Positions 1-12,909 of a DNA stretch of 64,000 bases are shown piece after piece. Source of the DNA: Asterias rubens. Taxonomy: Eukaryota; Echinodermata; Asteroidea; Forcipulatida; Asteriidae. A model generated the notes under the pieces. That model made no database searches. It saw nothing but the letters and a program-made list of their open reading frames with translations, and was not told the DNA's origin. The stretch is from NCBI RefSeq assembly GCF_902459465.1, contig NC_047077.1, forward strand, positions 3,286,001-3,350,000, written 5' to 3'. The position numbers were made by a program, and so were the translations under genes. The stretch's first letter is position 1. The number at the start of each line of letters is the position of its first letter.

Positions 1-129
1 CAAATGTACAGGCCTAAGAACTTCTAATAAAGTGCAATAAGATGGGGTTAAGAGGATACCATAGGAATAAGAAATGAGAAGGAATGAACTACATGTAGGG
101 GTTTAATATTGAGGAGGGAGGGTACATGC

Positions 130-1420
130 TAAGAGTTCACAAGAGTTCAGGAGACTGACGATGACTATAGCAAGCTAGTCGAAACGTTGAGACCAATTTC
201 AGAACTGACTCTGCGGCAGTACAGTTAATAACGATCCTATAAGCTAAGTAGTAGTCCAGTCTAATTTCTATACCATCCGTCCTGGTTATAGTTAAAAAGC
301 AGGACAGTTCTTTTCAGAACTGAGAAGTCTCCCGAACCTCCGATTATCTACTCAACGGCAGTAGAATAAAGCAAGACAGTTCCCTAAGAACAACTCTTAG
401 GGCCACTGATTTTCCGTTTCAGAAAAGTGCAAATTCCGTTTGGCAAAAACATGAATTCCGTTTCAGGCACAAAAAATTCCGTTTCATGTTTTTTTAATTA
501 GATAAAAGGTTGTTTAATACCCAGGGACACACTTATAAAAATCAATTTGAGATAAGTTGCACTGTTGACTTCGTAAAATGTTCATTTGAACTGACAAATT
601 TCAAAAAAATACTTTTTTTTATAATTGTGGATTATTTTGTATACTGCTGTTCTAAAAAGGTTGCACTGTGACTGCAGTATCAATGCACATGATGTGATAG
701 ACTTGATTCCAAGTCTAAAACTGCAGTTGATTCTCTGCATCAGCCACATTGTAGGCTAATGACAGGAGTGTATCCACAAGAGGGCGCTGTTTCAGCATGA
801 TCAAAGACTTGGGAACAAGTCTATGGACGTGACCATTCTCCATCCACAAACAAAATGGCAGCCATTTTGTTTTCGCTTTGGCGACAGAATGTTGACAGTT
901 TACGGTTTTATTTTAGACCTTTCCGAGATGAAAAAACATTGTATGGGTTCGTATAGATCATAGGTAAGCTAGTTTGTGTATTATTGTTGGTAAAAGAGAG
1001 GGAGAAAATGCAATTTGGGTGAACAAAAAATGTTTAAAACGTGCCGCGAATAATGCCCTTCGCTTAACCATGTTAACAACGTGTGTACATCATGTGTGTA
1101 AACATTGAGGATGGTGTGAAGTAGAACAGAATGATCCACGGTTACGATCTCGTACTTTTTAATGGTCTGATTTCTGATGCCTTTTTAGTTTAACAAAAAG
1201 AATCTTAATAAAGAATGCAATTTCAATAGTTTTGGCGTCAAGAAAAAAAAAAAAAAAAAAATCAAATTTTCTGAAATCCCGTTTTCCGTTTCAAAGGGCG
1301 GATTCCGCGAATTCCGTCCGTTTTCCGCGATCGCGGAAAATCAGTGGCCCTAAACTCTACCAGGCAAGTAGATACACACACGGTGTTACCGCAAACCAAA
1401 TATACATTACAAGGTGGCAA
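130..1420 (-). repeat. Dispersed repeat family R3, copy 1, split by an insertion
   Basis: The outer parts (about 130-397 and 1353-1420) match, in reverse, the repeats at 21090-21405, 56408-56750 and 59690-60003. Shared landmarks are a short hairpin containing AGTTCTGAAAAGAACT, text like TCTACTACCGCGGAGTAGA, and the block CAACGTTTCGACTAG. The copy is interrupted at 398 by another element. On the plus strand at 155-184 it carries CTGACGA, a GACTA/TAGTC stem and GAAA, an arrangement like a hammerhead ribozyme core. No coding capacity is seen. Confidence 0.75.
398..1352. mobile_element. 955 bp non-autonomous DNA transposon
   Basis: The ends are inverted: TAGGGCCACTGATTTTCCG at the left and its reverse complement at the right. 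The element is flanked by AACTCT on both sides (392-397 and 1353-1358). The host repeat R3 is uninterrupted at the matching point in its copy near 56487, so that copy is a related empty site. Subterminal sequence repeats the word ATTCCGTTTC at the left and CCGTTTTCC-like words at the right. There is no transposase reading frame. The superfamily is unclear: a 6-bp visible duplication with TAGGG-type ends is compatible with a decayed hAT, but this is inference. Confidence 0.8.
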
Positions 1421-2004
1421 TTATCTTAGCAGGGCGGCCAATTCTTTGGCAGGGCGGTCTTAAACCCTGCCCTCCCAAAACCCTGTGTTAAGAACATTGC
1501 ATGGGACACACAAGGTAGTCACAAAATTTAAAAAAAAATTACAGGCTTTTAGACTTAGTTCATTTCACTTGTTTGCGTGTTACAAGGAAGAAATATTGAG
1601 CACTCGAGGGCACTTTCAAAACGATGCGATAAAATGAGAGCAATTGCCCTCGGTTGGTAAAATATACTAGCCCATTACGCTGTACACGACATTGTCGCTG
1701 CTGCTGCGCATGTGAAAGCTGTTAGCCAGAATTGTCCAGAGCAGTTCCCCATTTAGCTTGTTTACGAAAAACTTTACAAGACTTTATTTTACTAAAATGA
1801 TTTAAGTTAGGAGACCCTGGATGAACGAAAAAGATTATTTGACAGTACAATGTATTTATAAGATTTGCTCTTGCTTTGATTGTTTGCCTTTTGAACGTTC
1901 AAAGTCGAAGCGCTGTGATCAATCGCAATGTTTAATCACAGGCTCAGTCAAAAAATGTTCGTGAAAAACTCTTTACTTCACTAAAAAAATTACACAACAT
2001 TTAA

Positions 2005-2010
2005 TTTATT
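2005..2010 (-). terminator. Candidate poly-A signal of the orphan gene
   Basis: AATAAA on the minus strand lies 55 bases after the proposed stop codon at 2065. Its position supports the proposed last exon. Confidence 0.4.
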
Positions 2011-2064
2011 TTAAAAACTTGCCACGTCATGGCACACACCAATGGATGGGGAATGGAGTTACAA

Positions 2065-5000
2065 TCAGCACCTTGACGGACATGGGTGGGTGACGCTCGT
2101 GGACTCCTACACACTTCCAACAGATTTGTGGAATATTTTATTCGTTGATGCATAGAAAAGAACAAATTATGCACTTACATGCGACTAGAAAACACACTAA
2201 CAGATTGTTCGTTCACATTCGCTCATGACACATAGAAAAATCAAATGTCAAGCTTTCACATCTACATGTAGGTTTGTACACGATGGATGCATCAATAGTG
2301 CTTCAAAACGCAAGGCAAGTAAGCGCCCTAGTCTATAGCCTCTTTAATGTTCACCATGGCATTGATCCTGGTATCCGGTTTGATGAATTACTAAGCAATG
2401 CTTACCTCTCTACCGTCATTCCCCATGTGGAGGGCCTGGAACATGGTGTTCATCTTACCCACCTCACCCGATCGCACCTGCAAAAAGCACACAACAAAAT
2501 ACAAAATTACAACTCGTTCATCAGATGTTTCTGTGATCTACATTGCTTGTTCCATTTACTACAGGCCCGTATGCTTCGTTTTTGAAAACGCAAAGGCACC
2601 AAGACATTTTCTTCTTGCACCCAATGAGGAAATTGTTAATTTCTACATTTCAAGGGCACCAAGGCAATAAATAACCAGGGGGCAGGAGGCAATAGACGAT
2701 TCATTAAGCTCCGCCCCATTGCGTATTGACCTATCACAACACAACTAAGGTCCGACAAATAAGGTCCGACATGCGTGCACATATGCTTGGCGCGCGGCAG
2801 AGTTGTGCAGAAAGGCATTGCAGAGACTCGCGTGTTCTTGCTCACACGTGCGTCGTGGGTGGAGCCTAATGGATTGGTCTATTGCCTTCGTTGCCACCTT
2901 GAAGTATCAGGCCTGTGTGAACATATTGTATGGGTGCCGAAACTACATGTACTTTAACCCTTACTATAGACTTTTCCTCAACCTATCAGAAACCTTCCTC
3001 TCGAATTTATAAGCTTCTGACTGGCACCACCGAGCAAAGATATTGACATAATAGGGGCACCGCCACATTGAGTAGAGCTATAAAGCTCAGTCGGTAATCC
3101 AGACGTTATTGGTTCCAGTTCCACTATCGACAATTCCTCTTTGTTCAACCCCAAATCATTTACAAATTTACCCAGACAGTTTCCCTTGTGGTTTATTAGT
3201 TGATATTCATGTAATTAATTCATACCCAGCATCCATACCGATAGAGTCAACCTTGCCTCATAATAAGCAATTGGTGGGTTTTGTATCCATTCAAACCAGG
3301 GGCCGATTTCACAAAGATCTAAGATTGACCGTAACTGCAAATCAATCGTAGTTGCTAAGAAAAGTGTGATGTCACAATACAAATCACTATGGTGATACCT
3401 AAAATTTGTCTTGCGATGAATTTTATTGCTTTGTGAAATTGGTCCCAGGCCAAACCTTGGCATACATTTTGAAGGAAGCATGTCATGTTTCTCACTGGGG
3501 TTGGCTAATGTATGCCCAAGCCAGGGTCAGCTACTAATGGATATTTGGCTGAAACACAGTAATCAATTCAAACAAAATAGCAAGAAACAATAAAAACGAA
3601 CGCATACATTTTTAAAAAATTCAATACATGGGCTTAAATTGTTCCTAAAGCATCTTAAACTAAAGCATTATTTACTATGTTACAATTTTAATTTGCCCTG
3701 AATGCCAGTTTAGGACAAACAAATCAAAACCCCTAACACAAGGAATTTATTTTCCTACATACTGTATTCATGTTTGTTTTAAAATTAAATCTGCCTTATC
3801 TAAACAAGTAGAACGTCAATGGCCCTGGAACATGCATTATCAGCTGATATTTCATTTTATGTCCACTTTTATATTTCTTTCCATTAAAAAGGCAATATGA
3901 TGCTTACAAGTAAATAATTTCACAGAATAATATGTTAACGATTTCTGGGATTCAATTTTCAGGAAGTATTTACTGGCAGCTAGAATGTTCATGTACATAG
4001 CTTTCTCAATGTACAATCCCAAATTGACTAGACCTGGACAACTCCTCCCATCCTATACAGCTCAATGTAACCCAGTTGCATGCATAATGCTATGTAGCCA
4101 GGGAAAGCCCTTTGGTGCAGCCAGTTCTTTGTGTGGACAACGCATGCAGAAAAGAGTCATCTGCACTCACTGTACTACAAGTAGGCCTACATGCAGTAGC
4201 AGTGTTCTAATGCATCAGCCAGTCTGCAACCAAGCATGTGTACGTGCGCATTGGCCGTACCATACATGTACTACATCTGCACACACCCGCACACAAAGGA
4301 TTTACAGCCACAAATTGTACAGGAATCTAATACATGTGATTGTAAGTGGCTTAGTGCAAGGATGTACAGTACATTGCCTTGTCTAGCAGTATTACAATTA
4401 GTTACAGTATACTACTTTTGAACTGAAAGTGCAACTTAAAATGTATACTCGTACTCTAACAGCATAATTTAGTTTGAAGCCTCTTAAAAGGGGTGGAGGG
4501 CATTGATTGAAATTAATTATTGTCTTGTTTATAAACAACAAAAGGCTAGGCAGCCCTATTGAGTTAGGAAATACCTCATTGATTATGTTGTGGTCAAGAC
4601 ATTGTCAAATGTACCCTGCAATGTTGGAACACACCATGCCAAAAAAATGGTCACCAGACCAACTTTTGTGCTTGCATACATTTATAATAAACATGTAAAC
4701 GTAGCCTCTTTACATTCCGCCATGTTTACAGTTCTGATGTGTCCCTTTTACCATTTTCTAGTTTCTTAATTAACCAGATGTATAGGAGAAGTAGAGCCTG
4801 TACAAAGACACTCAATTTCATTTTCTAATGATCTAAACTTGGAAAGTTCACATAGCAAAAATGGCGGTGTAAATGTTTCCATTTATAATACATCCTCAGA
4901 AAATGACTTACAGTGTACAACATGTAGAATATAGGGTACATTGTTGCATTTCTATAACTGTTTTAAATTAAAAGCAAATTTTGTCAACCACCTTCCAACT

Positions 5001-8000
5001 AACTGACCATAGAAATCAAATCTGAACCAGAAGGAGTGATTTTCTGAAGCTTCAGATTACCTTGCAGGAGGATTACAGGGTGTTGATTTACATAATAATT
5101 TATAAGACTTTCCATAAAATAACATAATGAATTTAAGATTTTATATCATAAATTAAGATTGGTAATGATCTCAAAATCAAATCAAAAGAAATCTGAACTA
5201 TTTCTTTCATCAACATTATGCTGGTAAAAGTTGTTTTGAGAAAAACAATTTTGTCTGAAACAGTGATGTGTACAAACAAAATATCATTCAAAATTAACTT
5301 TTCCCCCATTAAATTAACAACCTCCAGACAAATATCAACATGGGGACAAAAGAAAATGGGAAAACATGTATTCTTTGTTCTTGAAATTATGATTACTTTT
5401 TCCTCTGATATTTACACATGAAAAATGTATGAAAACAATGTTTAGAAGATTGCACTCTTCTTATAACAATTTTAGCATCAACACCTAAATGTCGCATACA
5501 AGTATTGTATGTCAAAATCAGAAAATAAAATCAATGCTAACTGAAAAGCAAGGTTGTTCACCTCAAAAAAGACAGGTCAATATATTTTTGCGAGAAAAAT
5601 TAACACGTGTCAAACTACAGGTCTGAGTTATCCCAATCTTCATGCCAGGTGAGGTAACTAAAGATAAAATAACTTCTGGTTGAATAAAAAAATTAAAATA
5701 AAAACAGAAGGTGACCACCTTATTACAACTTGTGCAAGAGTGCTTTTAAAACGTTAGGGAAATACAGACACTGTAGTAATGTCATGAATAGGAAAAACAT
5801 GTTGATGCTAGTTTTAAGATAAAAAATGGACAACAAATGATGTCTTGCCTGCATTATGTGACCTCCTCCTGTCATGAAAGAAAAGGCAAATGATCACCGG
5901 CTGATCTCCAAATTATCAAAAATGCTGTAAGTACAGACGCACAGTACATCCATTGCAGTGCTGCACTATGGGGAAGCTTGCGACAGAGCACCACGCTAGC
6001 TCATCGAAAAATCGTCAAGTTGCAGGTAGGTGGGTGGGGGAGAAAAAAAGCCCCTCGACGACGGCTTCCCACTGACTGACCACGGCAGACAGTTGATGAT
6101 TGTGATTACATATGCACGCCGTCTCTCAACTCTCTCTTTCTCTCTTGTCCGACAAGTCTGTTGGTTTCAGTCAAACCCCCAGAGCTAATGAGTCACTGCT
6201 TTGTGGCGGAGACAGTGTATCGGATCACACATCGCTGGGCCGTGGCGATCTGGGCACAGACCCTGGTGTGATGCATCGCCACAAGGCACCAAAAAAAAAA
6301 AAAAAACTCTGAGCATCGACAACAATGCTCACTCAACCTCCCTCCAGGGAGACGAGAGAGAGCAACCTTTTAAAAAACCTCCGCTACGCATTTTCCAACT
6401 TCAACCCTACTAGAAGCTCATTCATAAAAAAAATTATCAAAATTGATCAGCCATGAGGCTCAATCATGATAGACAGACGGAGAACAACAGCCTAATCAGA
6501 TACTTCCCTCTAAGTTATCAAACCAATCTACAGAGATGAAAACGTAAAATATTGCACATCCAGTCGCAATAAAGCAACAAAAGACTACGGGGTGAGTACC
6601 CCACCATCAATCTCAAGAGCTCGGAGGAAGATGGAGCTGGTAAGGGCAATGCTTCCCCTGCACTCCAAGCAGAGACTGGGACAAAAGGGCCAAGTGACTG
6701 ACAACTTCTGTCCTTGGGTTATGTTTAAGGAGACATGAAATTGGCATAACACCCCCTGGGGGATTTGATCAATCTGTCTGATATCTGAACGCCCGTCTGT
6801 ATTGCATGAAAGTGACTAAAATTTACATGTTGCTAAAATGTCAATGAACTATATGCACCCAGGGTATGCAAATCATATAAACACTTTTCAGGCACTCACA
6901 TTTTTGTTGTCACGCAAACTTGATAATGACATTTTATTCATTTATTTTTTTGAAGAAGCAAAAATCCTAATGAAGATAGAAATCAGTACGATAGGGAAGT
7001 CCGAGTAAAAGTGTGGTCTTTGTAACAAACTAAAAGGCGTTTTAAAGAAGGTGATCGACTGCATGCACCGTTTACTAATGTTGTAGTTACCATGGCAATG
7101 GGGCACAAGATTATTGACATATCCTAAGGGCAATCCAACCTACTCCACGGTCTAAAAAAGTCTTTGATGGAAGTACGTATATAGGTAAACAGACTGTACA
7201 CTCGGCACAGACTGTACACTCGACAAAGCCTGCCTCCTGCATGGTGGTACGGGGTGGGGGGGGGGGGGCAATCACAATCTGGCTTTAAATTGCACTTTTC
7301 CTAGTCAGCTACACTGTAGTCGGTCTGAAGCTTTCCAATGAGACGACTACATTTCAGTGTTTTGCGTCTCAACTAATCGCCTAAGGCCTAAGCAGTACGA
7401 GGATAATACACCATTGGAAACTCTGTAGCAATTCTTCCTCAACTTCTTCAGCCAAGCTGACAGCATAGCCAGAGCTCGATTCGCCGACCAACGGGCAGAA
7501 GTGGATTGGAAGGGGGGGGGGGCTCTGGGGGTTCTCTTTTTTTGTCTGATTAAAATGCCCTCCAATATCGCTGCTGGACAAGCCCAGACAAATGAACACA
7601 GACAATCAAGGAATGATGTCTCTGTAGAATTGTCGGGGGTCCATGGGTTGATTGAGAAAATCTAGAGTATCCAGGAAAGAGAAGTAGGGGTAGGGCTGGA
7701 GGCAGGGGGCAAGCTGGCAATTACATAATTTGAACATCTATCATACGTACATGTACAGTACTCACTCAGACAGATGGGTGGGGAGGGGTTCACCAGGGTT
7801 CTGCTCACAGTGGCCGGTGCGGTGCGGACTCCCCAACCACCACTAAAAGAATTTACTCTGTTTCTGACCTCCACACATTTTCCAGATTTTTTAAATTGCA
7901 CAAAGAAATTTGCAAATTCTTTTGAAAGGTTTTCAACTAAATGTAAAATTGGGTATTAACCAGTAAAAATATTATCCCAAGTCATTAATTTTTTAGCACT

Positions 8001-11000
8001 TCTTTGATTTGAGTCTATTTATATGATCTACCATGTAACTGATCCATCTGGCAATGGTTTCAAAGGGAAACATTTTTCCACCACTAAAGAAATCCTGGGC
8101 AAACATTTATATAATTGAGGGACGCTGTATAGCTTCAGTAATGATGTACATGTTTCGTACTAACAGATTTCATTCCCTTGCAAAAATTTGATTACAGAAT
8201 GGTGGTGAAATGAAATACAATTTACAGAAGTAAATTAATAACATTGTTCTTTTTGTGAAAGTCACTGTGGTTGGATAATAGGCCTACATGTATTGTTGTT
8301 ATCATATCATAGAAAGTTATATGCTACATATGAATATGTAGGCCATTGTAAAACTCTCAACAACAACTAAGAAAAGAACTATATAAATTATATGTACAGA
8401 CCAGATACAAAATATACTCCAACTGTAAAGGGAACAATGGTCAACTCAAAGATAAGCCGTTCACAATAAATGTACACATATTTATGCATTGATGAATTGA
8501 TTACAGAGCTTGTATTAAACAAACATTCCATCAGAAGTGCTGACATTGTGTCGTTGGTTGTTTCTTTTCTCTGGCCTGGGATTATCCCTAGAGTATTTTG
8601 TTGAAACTGATTGCTTTCCGAGTTATTAGGCAAACATTTAAGTAATGACTGCCGGGCCTAGTCTCATGATAATATACTCTGGTAATGGTTAGCGCTGTGG
8701 ATATTCAAGCTAAAAAGCCAGCCAAAGTCAAAGAAGACTAAAACCATGTCTGAAGTGGTGGCTGCAGCAATATGTTCACCAACATCGACGTAGTCAACCT
8801 ACATGTACATGTACATTGCAACTGTACCATAGTTGCAAAAAGTATTAAAAGCATATTGTAGGGAGACAGCCAACATCTAGGGCTAGAAAGCTGTTGGTAG
8901 AGCACTGGCACATTATGCCTGGAGGTCATTGATTCGAGTCCCAACCACTCAGGTCAATTTTTCTTTGTTCAACCCCAAATCAAAAACATATTGTATGTTG
9001 TGTTGCATGCATGGTTGAAATTTTTTAAATCCTCGTAAATTTATACGCTATACGGAACTCTACATGATGTAAATCTCATATTTCAATCTACATGAGAACA
9101 TGTTGTCAAATATTTTGAAAATTTAAAAGATAAACAGTTTGCTTTCCTGAATGCAGAAAACATTTAATCGGTTAAAGCCAGGGATGGAAGACTTGTAAAC
9201 CCGTTTTTAAAATGTCGAGGATGCAGTTGGTATTTAACGAGTCATTTGTTGTCTTAACTTGAATTAGCCATGGTTTCAATTAATCCATAAACAAAATATA
9301 AAAAAATTAAAATAATCTTGGAAATTCTGGAATTTAATTCCAAAAAATAAAAAAACAAACTGGCAATGATAATGATTTTAAAGAAGCAACACTTTTTCTA
9401 CAGGAAACTATGAAACCTGACATCCTGCAAACTGTTACCAACCTGGCAGCTTGACTAAAAATGTAGCTATCGATAGCTATGAAGTTTATCAATAAATCCA
9501 AACCAGAACATTTTTATTTCTCAACCAAAATAAAAAAATTCCTCACAGAGCAGGCACTACATCTAATTTGGTTAAGAAAAAATGACTCATGTTTTGAAAA
9601 GTCTTTCGCTTTTAACTTTGCTTTTGTTCGCAGTTTTCCTACATTTTCAAGACATCTTGAACGCACCCTTCCAATACAACACAACAGATGCTTCAGTGCT
9701 TATATCCCATTACCAGGATGCAGGCAAACTATTAAATTACCACAGCAACACAATGCCTTAAGTGACATCTGATTGATGACCAAAGACAAAAAACCATCAC
9801 TCTCGCCCAAAGCAAAAGAGAAAATGAGTATCCGGGGCTTAATATATCTTTGTGAGCTACATGTAGCAGAAGCATGCCCATCTGAGCCCTGCTAGCGCTA
9901 ACAATCAGTATTGCCTACCAAAATGAGCCTTTGTCCTTCCAAGATACTACGTATGCACGTCACGTGTACCAACATTTCCTGAGTACAGCTTCTCTATTGA
10001 AATTTTACTTAGACTCTAGGCACTTTCCTTTGTCTTTTGTCAATTGGGGGAAATTCATGGAAAGTCTTGCAGAGAGGATAAACATGATGGAATGCTAAGC
10101 AGAGGGAGATTTTCATTCCTTTTATTCCGACTGCTAATTGACACACATACAAGCAGCTGGGGAAATGTATCTGGAAATTATTTTGGGGTGAACAAAGACA
10201 AAAATGACTACAGCTGGACTTGAAGCTGCGACCTCCGGATTAACGCTCTACCAACTGAGCCTAGCCCTAATATTTGAAAGCCAGTTTAAAGGATTTGGGT
10301 ACTTTTTCAAAATGTCCATAGATTAACAGTAAACTTACAGGGTTTGAAGATAATGATAGTGGAAAGCTTCCCTTCAAATCTTACTTACTGAGGTGCTGTA
10401 GTTTTTGAGAAATGAGTAAAACAATGTCATGAAAATATGTTTGTAAATGATTAAAATAATTTTCGTCTCATTTTCATGACATTGTTTTACTCATTTCCCC
10501 AAAACTACAGCACCTCAATAGTAGTATTTTCAGGGAAGCTTTCTACTCTCATAATCTTCAAACTGTGTAAGTTTAGTGTAAATCCGTGGACATTGTGTTT
10601 TTTGTCCTACAAAAGTTACATAGACCCTTTAAAGTCTCTGATTACCAACCAAAACAATTGACCATGGTTCTTCATCTAAACATGATCAATTAAGGTCATA
10701 TAATGACCTCCATTCAGTTTGAGCAATTTAGCTAGTTTAAAAATGCGTTCAAGCATGTTGGGTGATATTAATTTGCTGAGTTAATATTATGGCTGGAATT
10801 TTCTTGCAGCGGGGGTGAGGTACAAGAAACATGTAACAGCAACCACAGTAGAATCATCATTGTATTACCAGTTAAAAACAGATAAAATTGTATTTTCTTG
10901 AAATCTCTCTGAAAGAGAAAAGAACAGCTGCCTAGTCTACATGTATAATATTGAATACAATAAGAGGTTAATTTATCAAGGTTGAAACTTGTTGAAGATA

Positions 11001-12793
11001 CAAATAGCACAATACAAGAAAGCAGCTCTCAAAACATGGAACTCTAAATTCAATACAAATATGGGCTTCCATTCTTGCAGGGGGAAAATCCCTTCATGAA
11101 TTATTCAGCTACACCCACCGACCCCACAGAGGTCACGAGAGTAACACTGGTGTCAGGGATAATCTATCACACACACAGTGATTACATCATGGTAGGTCAA
11201 GTCAAATGTGCTTGGCTGGTACCCTGAAAGCTCTGCCATGGATTCCATGGCTAAAATTCAAAGTGCTGAAAACGCCATAGTTATTTGTTTGTACATGAAG
11301 CCATTCAGGCCTTGAACTTTTCCCAATTTTTCCTCCAGTAAGGGGCACTTGTATGGGGCAAAAGGTAAGTTTGTGTTGGAACCTTACAAAGGGCACCACA
11401 GCAAAAGCACGGGGCACAACAGCGATTGCTGTGGATAAATGATTTTCTTTACTTGCATACAGCCCATGCACGGAGTCCATTTTGACGAAACAGCCCATGC
11501 AAGAGTCTGTCAGGGTGACAGCGTTGGATGTCAGACACTTTGTACCTTTACCACCTCGTACCCTGAACACTTCGTACCTCGGGTCACTTGGTGCTTGGTA
11601 CCTTGGTATTTTACCTGCACAGTATTTGGGACTACGTTTGAATTATGAGACCTACATGTAGGGCCTACTCCATTTTACATAGCACCATGTAATGTTTTAC
11701 ACGGTGCTATGGCACAATATACAGCCAATTAAACCAGGAACACCGGGGCAAACCCCTTATCTTTCTGATTGAGTGCACCGGGTCCTTTTACGTGCATTGC
11801 ATGACACAACACACAGGACCAACGGCTTTACATCTCATCCAAAGGAAGAAGCATCATGGTTAAGTGTCTTGCTTTTAGGACGCAGGTGTCACACTCTGCT
11901 GATCAAAAACACCAGAGCTTGGGTCCGGTGCTCTTAACCGCTAGGCCATGACATGCCATTACATGTACCTGTAATAACACATGTAGATCTTGCTCTCCAG
12001 TTTCATACACTTAGAGAGTGAACAAAGTCAGCTCAATGAGGTTCCATTTCAAGTCAAAGCTAGATTGATGAAACTTTCAATTTGATGTACAAGTACGCCC
12101 AAATAAAGTTTTCAATGTCCCAAGACTACACAAGAAACAGTAGTGCATATTCGACCAAACAATTTTAAGAAACTGGAAAAAAAAAGTTTACCTTTACCTG
12201 GTCTATAACCATATCGTCACCAACTGCCCAGCGCTGTTTACTCCCAGATTGTCCACCTCCATCTGGTGTCATATCGTTGTCTGGTCGCTGGTAGAAATAG
12301 CCCACTGCAGCATCGTCACGAGCCCGCTGGGGTGGTACCGGACCCCCTTGGTGCTGGGGCCGGGGACCACCTGAGCTCTGGTGGGCTGCAATGCGCGAAT
12401 CATCCCATGCACTTTCGTTCATTTCTGCACTGGAGCTTGTGGGGTCAACTCCACTCGTTTCCGGACGGGGATCACGCATTCCATGAACTGCAAAATCAAT
12501 CATACAATCATACATGTTACCACCGAACTGCATCCATTAATACATTGTTCAAACCAATTTTCCCCGCCAGTCAACAACACAAATGAGGGAAGAGGAGAAT
12601 TACCTACATTTCCATGGAAATGCACATCGCTCAATGGACCGTACTGCACAGCCAATGGCTTGAAGTTGTAGTTGTTTCCTTCAGACTTTCCAACAACAAA
12701 AAGATGAGGTTTTGATGCAAAAGACGTATGACCGTCTGTACATGCGACCAGTGACATCAAGGGGTCATACACATCATAATCAATATCACACAT
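2065..12793 (-). CDS. Uncharacterised gene of about 197 residues
   Basis: Proposed coding exons, 5' to 3': 12793-12604, 12487-12198 (or to 12192, a second in-phase donor adding two residues), 2477-2406 and 2106-2065. Phases agree: the first junction splits a Val codon and the others are phase 0. The start ATG (MCDIDYDVYDPL...) follows a possible acceptor at 12799. Exon 2 encodes a polar, Pro/Gly/Gln-rich, probably disordered stretch (RPETSGVD, GGPRPQHQGGPVPP). Exon 3 encodes VRSGEVGKMNTMFQALHMGN between a good acceptor (tttttgcag) and donor (gtaagc). The last exon is short and the least certain, but a poly-A signal follows 55 bases later. No family is recognised. Exons 1 and 2 are the strongest; the 9.7 kb intron may hide further exons. 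Confidence 0.55.
2560..2912. repeat. Dispersed repeat with CAGGCCTG-type ends
   Basis: The left part (ACAGGCCCGTATGCTTCG) and the right end (GAAGTATCAGGCCTG) match the shorter element at 17912-18068. The middle is longer and unlike that copy, so a second sequence has probably been inserted or acquired. Confidence 0.6.
3085..3230 (+). repeat. SINE family C fragment
   Basis: It shares the tail CTTTGTTCAACCCCAAATCA and the following AATTTACCCAG...TTTCCC...GTGGTTTAT with the copy at 58660-58790. The head with its B-box-like TTGGTTCCAGTTCC is decayed. Confidence 0.6.
3296..3452. mobile_element. Foldback MITE with TTTCACAAAG ends
   Basis: It begins GGGGCCGATTTCACAAAG and ends CTTTGTGAAATTGGTCCC, an imperfect inverted repeat. 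The ends resemble those of the foldbacks at 18478, 24745 and 58059. Confidence 0.6.
3460..8870. other. Large intron of the orphan gene, no supported exon
   Basis: AT-rich sequence lies inside the 9.7 kb intron of the minus-strand orphan gene. It contains short homopolymers (A runs near 6290, G run at 7255-7268) and purine-rich patches, but I saw no reading frame with coding character joined to good splice sites. A weak plus-strand candidate first exon at 5968-6025 is discussed in the findings only. Confidence 0.5.
8880..9000 (+). repeat. SINE family C copy, tRNA-derived head
   Basis: The head TGTTGGTAGAGCAC resembles a tRNA A box and GATTCGAGTCCCAA resembles a B box. It is followed by the family tail TTTTTCTTTGTTCAACCCC. 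Confidence 0.7.
10170..10272 (-). repeat. SINE family C-like copy on the minus strand
   Basis: Read on the minus strand it has GGCTCAGTTGGTAGAGCG (A-box-like), then a degenerate B box (GCTTCAAGTCC), then CTTTGTTCACCCC, so it matches the architecture of the other family C copies. Promoter boxes only; it does not fold as an intact tRNA. Confidence 0.7.
10290..10630. mobile_element. Foldback MITE, about 340 bp
   Basis: Two arms pair: the arm near 10385-10435 (GAGGTGCTGTAGTTTTTGAG and AAACAATGTCATGAAAAT) is reverse-complemented near 10470-10520. The outer ends (AGTTTAAAGGATTTGGGTAC and AGACCCTTTAAAG) are weakly inverted. It lies inside the orphan-gene intron. Confidence 0.65.
11640..11955 (-). 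repeat. SINE family D copy
   Basis: On the minus strand it begins TGGCCTAGCGGTTAAGAGCA, a typical tRNA-derived A box. Its body matches segments at 24860-24990, 40885-41100 (reverse) and about 49810-50220. It is a SINE, not a functional tRNA: the rest of the cloverleaf is missing. Confidence 0.7.
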
Positions 12794-12909
12794 AATCACT
12801 TTTTGAAAAAGCAAATACACAGCAAGGCATGTGATTGTGATTGATGGGGCCAACCCATTTCATATTTTTCATTGTCTTTGGCCCCAGCAATCATTAGTTG
12901 CGGTGGTTG

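Noticed and set aside
10200-10270. Possible tRNA on the minus strand
   Set aside because: Only promoter boxes match; the sequence continues into the SINE tail and lacks pairing for the acceptor arm.
11202-11570. 122-codon minus-strand frame
   Set aside because: No family similarity, no splice sites in the right places, and the sequence is compositionally like the flanking intron.
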